In this document: one piece after another, positions 57,750 to 64,000 of the stretch | Position numbering within the stretch: position 1 is the stretch's first letter | How the letters are laid out: the number at the start of each line of letters is the position of its first letter | Assembly (NCBI GenBank): GCA_947493145.1 | Contig: CANLPZ010000002.1 | Span: 124,001 to 188,000, forward strand | Direction: 5' to 3' | From: an uncultured Paracoccaceae bacterium | GTDB taxonomy: Bacteria > Pseudomonadota > Alphaproteobacteria > Rhodobacterales > Rhodobacteraceae | DNA length: 64,000 nucleotides | Made by a program: the position numbers and the translations under genes | The notes under the pieces: generated by a model | Databases searched by the model: none | Told to the model about the DNA's origin: nothing | What the model saw: the letters and a program-made list of their open reading frames with translations, nothing else

Positions 57750-58619
57750 ATGCCAAACCTTAAGGATCTCAAAAATCGGATCGAGAGCGTTAAATCAACG
57801 CGCAAGATCACGAAGGCCATGCAGATGGTCGCGGCGGCTAAACTCCGCCGTGCCCAAGAGGCCGCTGAGGCATCGCGCCCTTACTCAGAACAGTTTAACG
57901 CTGTGATGGGTGGGTTGGCCGCTGCTGTGGCGGGCTCCGACAGTGCGCCGAAACTTATCGCTGGCACTGGCAGCGATCAGGTGCAACTGTTGGTCGTAAT
58001 GACAGCGGAACGCGGTCTTTGCGGTGGTTTCAACGGCAACATTGCACGTCTTGCACGTGCAAAAGCTGCTGAACTGAAAGCTGCCGGCAAAACAGTCAAA
58101 GTTTTGACTGTTGGTAAAAAGGGCCGTGAAGCAATCAAACGGGACCTCGAAGAAGACTTCGTCGGTCACGTTGATCTGTCCGAAGTGAAAAAGCTTGGAT
58201 ATTCCGACGCGCAAGGGATTGCCGCGGATGTTCTTGCTCGCTTTGACGCAGGCGAATTCGACGTTGCAACGATTTTCTATGCGACGTTCCAATCTGTGAT
58301 TGCTCAAACGCCAACCGCACAACAAATCATCCCAGCCTCGTTCGACAGCGAAGGTGAAGAAAGCGCGTTGTTCGACTACGAACCAAGCGAAGAAGCCATT
58401 TTGGCCGACTTGCTGCCTCGTGGTGTCGCAACGGCGATCTTTTCTGCTTTGCTTGAAAACGCAGCTTCTGAGCAGGGTGCACGGATGTCCGCGATGGACA
58501 ACGCGACCCGCAATGCTGGTGACATGATTGACAAGCTGACGATCGAATTTAACCGATCACGTCAGGCGGTCATTACGAACGAGCTTATTGAAATCATCTC
58601 GGGCGCAGAAGCGCTCTAA
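57750..58619 (+). CDS. atpG: ATP synthase F1 gamma subunit
   Basis: Gamma (289 residues) is the rotary shaft. [20 protein letters not shown] and [16 protein letters not shown] form the N-terminal helix, and the C-terminal helix ends [20 protein letters not shown]. Between them lies the Rossmann-like domain with [14 protein letters not shown]. Length and both terminal helices are intact. It lies between atpA and atpD. Confidence 0.98.
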   Translation: MPNLKDLKNRIESVKSTRKITKAMQMVAAAKLRRAQEAAEASRPYSEQFNAVMGGLAAAVAGSDSAPKLIAGTGSDQVQLLVVMTAERGLCGGFNGNIARLARAKAAELKAAGKTVKVLTVGKKGREAIKRDLEEDFVGHVDLSEVKKLGYSDAQGIAADVLARFDAGEFDVATIFYATFQSVIAQTPTAQQIIPASFDSEGEESALFDYEPSEEAILADLLPRGVATAIFSALLENAASEQGARMSAMDNATRNAGDMIDKLTIEFNRSRQAVITNELIEIISGAEAL

Positions 58620-60068
<1,449 letters not shown>

Positions 60069-60079
60069 GGAGCCAACTG

Positions 60080-60502
60080 ATGGCAGATACTATGCAATTT
60101 GATCTTGTGTCGCCTGAACGGAAACTCGTTTCCGTTCAAGCGTCAGAGGTCCAGATCCCTGCGGCAGAAGGCGCCATGTCGGCAATGCCCGGCCATGCGG
60201 CGACCATTACAACGCTACGCCCTGGTGTGCTGCGTGTGGTAACTGCTGAGGGCACGCAAGAATTCGTTGTCACAGGCGGATTTGCACAGATCACTGGCGA
60301 CGCGACGTCTGTGTTGGCAGAACAAGCATTGCCACGCGACGAAGTCACACCAGAAGCCTTGGCCGAAATGGTGGCCGAAGCAGAGCGTCGTGTGAACGAA
60401 GCCAAATCTGATTTCGAAAACGAACCTGGTCCAGTCGATGACGCGGCCAAATTGTTGTCAGACATGGTCGCAATGGGCGAAGAGATCGGCTTGAACAAAT
60501 AA
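60080..60502 (+). CDS. atpC: ATP synthase F1 epsilon subunit
   Basis: Epsilon (140 residues) regulates and couples rotation. The N-terminal beta-sandwich begins [20 protein letters not shown] with the [19 protein letters not shown] block. The C-terminal helices are present, ending EEIGLNK. It starts 11 bp after atpD with AAGGAGCC upstream and is followed by a strong terminator that closes the operon. Confidence 0.97.
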   Translation: MADTMQFDLVSPERKLVSVQASEVQIPAAEGAMSAMPGHAATITTLRPGVLRVVTAEGTQEFVVTGGFAQITGDATSVLAEQALPRDEVTPEALAEMVAEAERRVNEAKSDFENEPGPVDDAAKLLSDMVAMGEEIGLNK

Positions 60503-60530
60503 GCTGACGTTTACGTTTAACGAATTTGAA

Positions 60531-60563
60531 AAGGCCGCTGGGGAAACTCAGCGGCCCTTTTTG
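60531..60563 (+). terminator. atp operon terminator
   Basis: The arms GGCCGCTG and CAGCGGCC enclose an 8-nt loop and run into CTTTTTGTT. It begins about 28 bases after the atpC stop. Confidence 0.92.
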
Positions 60564-60826
60564 TTGCGAAAGCCCACTACAAACCTATTGTTCTGCAATT
60601 CTGTGACGCAGCTAAAGTCCGTATTGAGCCCAAACTACCGGATGCTGCACCTTGTAAGAATGTCAGCTTTTGCCTGTGCACATCTGAAACCTCCACAACT
60701 CCCAACGCTTTGTCCGTTTTGTAGCCGCAAAACCAATGATCGCTCAAACTCAGGCTGGGGGTGACAAAAGTTGCCGTTCTGTTACAATTTTCTCAAGTGG
60801 TTTTACCACACGGATAGGAGCAGTAA

Positions 60827-61057
60827 GTGCGCTTCAGTATTTTAAAATCGTCGCTATGGCTAATACTTCTCTCAGCTTTATTGCTGTGGGGATCGTCTGT
60901 GCACGCTTGGCCAATAATTCAACTTTTGAGTGGCTTTGTATTGATAGCAGGCCTGCTGACTTCTTTTATTGTACTCGCAATGCTTGGAAGTGATTGGTAC
61001 GAGAGAATCCGCGATGCCTCGACCATCTACGGAAACACTGATCGAGTAGATAAGTAA
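60827..61057 (+). CDS. small two-helix membrane protein of unknown function
   Basis: The 76-residue product starts at GTG with AGGAG six bases upstream. It has two hydrophobic segments (LWLILLSALLLWGSSVHAWP and LLSGFVLIAGLLTSFIVLAML) and a polar end (YERIRDASTIYGNTDRVDK). I recognise no family. It lies alone after the atp terminator. The preceding 260 bp hold nothing I can identify, and the 240 bp after it hold only a hairpin, ACGCGGG and CCCGCGT at 61099-61117. Confidence 0.6.
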   Translation: MRFSILKSSLWLILLSALLLWGSSVHAWPIIQLLSGFVLIAGLLTSFIVLAMLGSDWYERIRDASTIYGNTDRVDK

Positions 61058-61302
61058 GAATTTTCAATGCTGTAAGAACGGATTTACGTCAGTCGAAAAC
61101 GCGGGCGGAACCCGCGTGCCGTTCTTCGCACCCCAAATACGTTCAAAGACACAACGACGTGCGTTTGCAATACGCAATATCAAGCAGAGGGTCGCCCTAA
61201 AGCCTACGTTGGCGTCGCTGCAGCGAAAGCTCACTTTGTCCCGCATTGCGGACATTCGTTGGGGTTTGTTTTTGTGTTTATTTAAGCGAAAGGAAAACAA
61301 AG

Positions 61303-62178
61303 TTACTTTCTTCCCCGCCAAACCAACACCAATCCAGCCACCAAAATCAACAAACTCCCCACAACCGTATTTTCTGTCAAACGCTCTCCAAAGAACCCCA
61401 ACCCCAACCCAACACCAAATAAGAGCCGCGTGTAGCGGAAGGGGGTGACGAAGGAGACCTCGCCGGTGCGCATGGCTTTCATCAAGCTGGAGTAGCCGCA
61501 AAGGCCGATTGCGACGCTGGCGAGTAAGTAGAGGGAGGTTGTTGCATCAGGCTGGACGAAGGGTGTTTCGTCCCAAACGGAATACCCGACCCCAGCAACG
61601 AGAACCGCCAGAAACCCATAGAACCCCAAGGTGATTGTGCCCACTGTGATGGGCGCCATGCGGCTGGTGAAATCGCGACCGGCAAACCCCAGCATCCCCA
61701 GCACCGCGAACAACACGGCTGGTGTGAAACTATCCCCGCGTGGGTCGATGATGATCACCACACCGATTAAGCCCAACGCAATCGACACCCAGCGGATCAA
61801 ACCAACCCGTTCTTTCAACACCAAAGCCGCGGCTGCCACGACCACCAATGGTGTGGCCTGCAGAATAACGGTTGCCGTGGATAAGGGCACCAAAGCCAAG
61901 GCAAGAAAATAGAAAAGACGACCGCCTATTTCAAACCCGAACCTTACTCGCATCAATGGGCCAAAGCTGTCCCATGACCAAAGATTGACCTCTTTTGCGC
62001 GTGCCACAAGGTGAAAACACAGTAATCCGCCAGCGCCGAAAATGGTCAATACTTGTCCGATGGGTAAGGATTGAGCGGATCGTTTGATCAACATGTCCTC
62101 AAGCGCAAAAAACAACATGGCGGCGATCATCCACGCCGCGCCTTGAAAATTGCGTGGATTTGCTTTGTGATCGCTCAT
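61303..62178 (-). CDS. EamA/DMT family transporter
   Basis: The 291-residue protein has ten membrane helices in two EamA (PF00892) repeats, the first with MLFFALEDMLIKRSAQSLPIGQV and PLSTATVILQATPLVVVAAAALVLKE, the second with YLLASVAIGLCGYSSLMKAM and FFGERLTENTVVGSLLIL. Such carriers export amino acids or other metabolites; the substrate is not predictable. ATG at 62178 is used rather than one 19 codons upstream because the shorter start leads directly into the first helix. It is divergent from the H-type lectin gene. Confidence 0.88.
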   Translation of the reverse strand: MSDHKANPRNFQGAAWMIAAMLFFALEDMLIKRSAQSLPIGQVLTIFGAGGLLCFHLVARAKEVNLWSWDSFGPLMRVRFGFEIGGRLFYFLALALVPLSTATVILQATPLVVVAAAALVLKERVGLIRWVSIALGLIGVVIIIDPRGDSFTPAVLFAVLGMLGFAGRDFTSRMAPITVGTITLGFYGFLAVLVAGVGYSVWDETPFVQPDATTSLYLLASVAIGLCGYSSLMKAMRTGEVSFVTPFRYTRLLFGVGLGLGFFGERLTENTVVGSLLILVAGLVLVWRGRK

Positions 62179-62295
62179 TGTGGATTCAAGCTGCCTATGA
62201 TTGATAGAATCAATGTTTACCCGTAAGGATGTCAAAATTACGCCGCAGTTGACGTGTCCGTCAAACCTATTCCGAGTTTTGAATTAGAAGAGTTT

Positions 62296-62646
62296 ATGAA
62301 ACGCCTACGCAATCATTTAATCGGTGTCGAACAGGGAGATATTGTTCTATTTTCTCACTACGAAAGTGGTGGTAAAATGTGGATTGGAACAGGCCCACGA
62401 ACCCATCGCGAAGCTGTACGTTTTTCTGAATCCTTTCGGACACCGCCAAGCGTCCAAGCCCATTTGACAATGTTAGATACCGACAGCAACACAAACGCGC
62501 GTTTGGATTTGACTGTCGAAGGCGTGACAACCGAAGGGTTCACCATCGTATTCCGAACATGGGATGACACCAAAGTGGCACGTGTCCGCGCGGGATGGAT
62601 CGCCATCGGCGAAATGCGCCACGCGGACGAATGGGAATTGTACTAA
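62296..62646 (+). CDS. H-type lectin domain protein
   Basis: The 116-residue protein is almost entirely an H-type lectin (PF09458) domain. VLFSHYESGGKMWIGTGPR opens it, and VQAHLTMLDTDSNTNARLDL and RVRAGWIAIGEM are the conserved beta-strand blocks. There is no signal peptide. In animals this fold binds N-acetylgalactosamine in hexamers; bacterial roles are unknown. ATG at 62296 has AGAAGAG upstream; a GTG at 62254 would add 14 residues. It converges with prs, ending four bases before the prs stop on the opposite strand. Confidence 0.75.
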   Translation: MKRLRNHLIGVEQGDIVLFSHYESGGKMWIGTGPRTHREAVRFSESFRTPPSVQAHLTMLDTDSNTNARLDLTVEGVTTEGFTIVFRTWDDTKVARVRAGWIAIGEMRHADEWELY

Positions 62647-62650
62647 GCCG

Positions 62651-63664
62651 TTAATCGATGTGGTACAGTCCTTCGTAGATCGGACCCAAAGTTTCTGTAT
62701 CAAACAAAGACGAAACACTGGTGCCGTTCCAGATGTTCAAGATGGCTTGTGCAAACATTGGCGCGGTTGGAACAATCCGAATATTTTTCGCATTTTTCAC
62801 CGCTTCAGTCGGTTCGATGCTGTCTGTGATAACCAAAGATTTCATTACTGAGTTTTCGACACGTTCGACCGCAGGGCCAGACAGCACGCCATGGGTGATG
62901 TAGCTGTGCACTTCGGTCGCGCCAGCGCCTATTAAAACTTCGGCCGCTTTGCAGAGCGTGCCAGCCGTGTCGCAGATGTCGTCAACGATAATGCATTTCT
63001 TGCCCGTGATGTCCCCGATTACGCGCATTTCGGCAACTTCGCCGGCTTTTTCACGGCGTTTGTCAACGATCGCAAAGGGACAGCCAATTCGGTTTGCCAG
63101 CTCGCGCGCCCGTGCAACACCACCAACATCAGGTGAAATCACCATCACATCGTCCAAATCGCCAAAGTGTGTTTTGATGTCCAAGGCAAAAATTGGTGAC
63201 GCATAAAGGTTGTCTACGGGCAGATCAAAGAAACCTTGGATTTGGGCCGCGTGCAGGTCCATGGTCAGAACGCGTTCGATGCCAGAGTTGGCAATAAGGT
63301 TGGCAACAAGCTTTGCGGAGATTGGGGTTCTGGCTTTGGTACGTCGGTCCTGACGGGCATAACCGAAATACGGGATTACCGCCGTAATCCGCGCCGCCGA
63401 AGACCGGCGAAGCGCATCTGAGATAATCAACAATTCCATCAAATTGTCGTTTGCTGGGTTCGACGTGGGCTGAACAATAAACATGTCTTCGCCGCGGACG
63501 TTTTCGAACACTTCGACAAAAATCTCTTGGTCATTGAAACGTTCAACACGTGCATCAACCAGTCCGACATTTACGCCGCGGTGCATGGACATGCGCCGTG
63601 CAACGGAATTTGCCAAACTACGATTTGCGTTACCTGAGATGATTTTGGGTTCGGTGGTGGTTGG
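62651..63664 (-). CDS. prs: ribose-phosphate pyrophosphokinase
   Basis: Prs (337 residues) makes PRPP from ribose 5-phosphate and ATP for nucleotide, His and Trp synthesis. [17 protein letters not shown] opens the family fold. [19 protein letters not shown] and the catalytic flexible loop precede [34 protein letters not shown] is the PRPP-binding motif. The ATG at 63664 fits the usual short N terminus; one at 63691 is possible. It is convergent with the H-type lectin gene and divergent from the isomerase gene. Confidence 0.97.
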   Translation of the reverse strand, partial: PTTTEPKIISGNANRSLANSVARRMSMHRGVNVGLVDARVERFNDQEIFVEVFENVRGEDMFIVQPTSNPANDNLMELLIISDALRRSSAARITAVIPYFGYARQDRRTKARTPISAKLVANLIANSGIERVLTMDLHAAQIQGFFDLPVDNLYASPIFALDIKTHFGDLDDVMVISPDVGGVARARELANRIGCPFAIVDKRREKAGEVAEMRVIGDITGKKCIIVDDICDTAGTLCKAAEVLIGAGATEVHSYITHGVLSGPAVERVENSVMKSLVITDSIEPTEAVKNAKNIRIVPTAPMFAQAILNIWNGTSVSSLFDTETLGPIYEGLYHID

Positions 63665-63782
63665 CATAACAGGGGTCCCCAAGCTGTCCATTTTTCCGAT
63701 CTGTTACAGAATCGTAACGTTGACACCGCTTAACATGTGGTTACCGTCTCGCAAAGAAAACTAACACGCTTGGGAGACGAAA

Positions 63783-64000
63783 ATGGCGCATATCGACTAT
63801 TATTTTTCTACGATTTCTCCGTTTACCTATTTGTGCGGGACCCGTGTTTCGGAAATCGTGCAAAAGCATGGCGCCACGATCACGTATAAACCCATCGATA
63901 TCATCGCCCTGTTTGGTCAGACAGGCGGCGTTCCACCAAAAGATCGACACCCGAACCGACAAGAATACCGCCTGCAAGAATTGGAACGCGCGGGTAAAAA
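63783..64000 (+). CDS. 2-hydroxychromene-2-carboxylate isomerase family protein, 5' part
   Basis: This is the first 72 residues of a DsbA-like isomerase (HCCA isomerase, kappa-GST fold), cut by the window end. The start MAHIDYYFSTISPFTYLCGT is typical, with serine at the position (SPFTYL) that activates glutathione. FGQTGGVPPKDRHPNRQEYR continues the domain. In naphthalene degraders the enzyme isomerises 2-hydroxychromene-2-carboxylate, but in roseobacters many members have no known substrate. GGGAGAC lies before the ATG. Confidence 0.85.
   Translation, partial: MAHIDYYFSTISPFTYLCGTRVSEIVQKHGATITYKPIDIIALFGQTGGVPPKDRHPNRQEYRLQELERAGK

Noticed and set aside
61064-61501. 145-residue ORF on the minus strand
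   Set aside because: It overlaps the EamA gene in another frame, has no ribosome-binding site and no recognisable domain.

Overview
The window is a chromosomal segment of an alphaproteobacterium, most likely a marine member of the Rhodobacterales (Roseobacter group). The evidence is the gene order: lpd, sucBA, sucDC and mdh on the minus strand, followed by mcl2, a DUF1737 gene, mch and sdhCDAB on the plus strand, with ecm and ccr next to them. This clustering of TCA-cycle and ethylmalonyl-CoA pathway genes is what I recall from Rhodobacter and roseobacters. Other lineage markers are a luxR-luxI pair beside ccr, the F1-only operon atpHAGDC, a Hint-domain protein and a DUF2125 protein. I see no insertion sequence, prophage, integrase or CRISPR array; the region looks like stable core genome with small lineage-specific genes inserted.

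Layout. 1-1.6 kb: the end of a YgjP-type metallopeptidase gene, a GntR/FCD regulator and a small membrane-anchored unknown. 1.7-13.4 kb (minus strand): 2-oxoglutarate dehydrogenase, succinyl-CoA synthetase and malate dehydrogenase, interleaved with a MAPEG protein, a DUF805 protein, a lipoprotein and a sulfotransferase. 13.5-20.5 kb (plus): a TSUP transporter, mcl2, DUF1737, mch, and the succinate dehydrogenase operon with a small lipoprotein between sdhA and sdhB. 20.5-28.1 kb: deoD, ecm, a PlsB-like acyltransferase, ccr, a small overlapping ORF, luxR and luxI. 28.1-33 kb: a RecD-like helicase, tRNA-Arg(TCT) and a 1001-residue kinase/M23/aminotransferase fusion. 33-41 kb (minus): a cobalamin-riboswitch-controlled DUF1636-BtuDFC operon and a ynjFBCD-type ABC transporter operon. 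41-47.8 kb: a Hint protein, rpsD, hisC-tyrA, an extensin-like protein, DUF2125 and a ChaC-type cyclotransferase. 47.9-54.4 kb: a MotA/MotB-like pair with a very long coiled coil, an M23 peptidase and clpA. 54.6-64 kb: a methyltransferase, atpHAGDC, a small membrane protein, an EamA transporter, an H-type lectin, prs and the start of a 2-hydroxychromene-2-carboxylate isomerase gene.

How it fits together. Ccr, Ecm, Mch and Mcl2 are steps of the ethylmalonyl-CoA pathway, which turns acetyl-CoA into glyoxylate and succinyl-CoA or malate, and these feed the Suc, Sdh and Mdh enzymes in the same cluster. Ecm needs coenzyme B12, and a riboswitch-controlled B12 uptake operon lies about 10 kb away.

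The most interesting signal is a near-perfect palindrome, TTGTGATCACAA. It occurs at the start of the GntR gene, as a pair upstream of sucC and as three copies upstream of sdhC. In both promoter regions the closest two copies are exactly 21 bp apart, centre to centre. This looks like the operator of a TCA-cycle regulon, with the window's own GntR protein as the obvious candidate regulator. Other notable items are the hydroxylysine-type kinase/phospholyase fusion, the stator pair, the A/T-rich motif shared by the ecm and ccr upstream regions, and the luxRI pair beside ccr.
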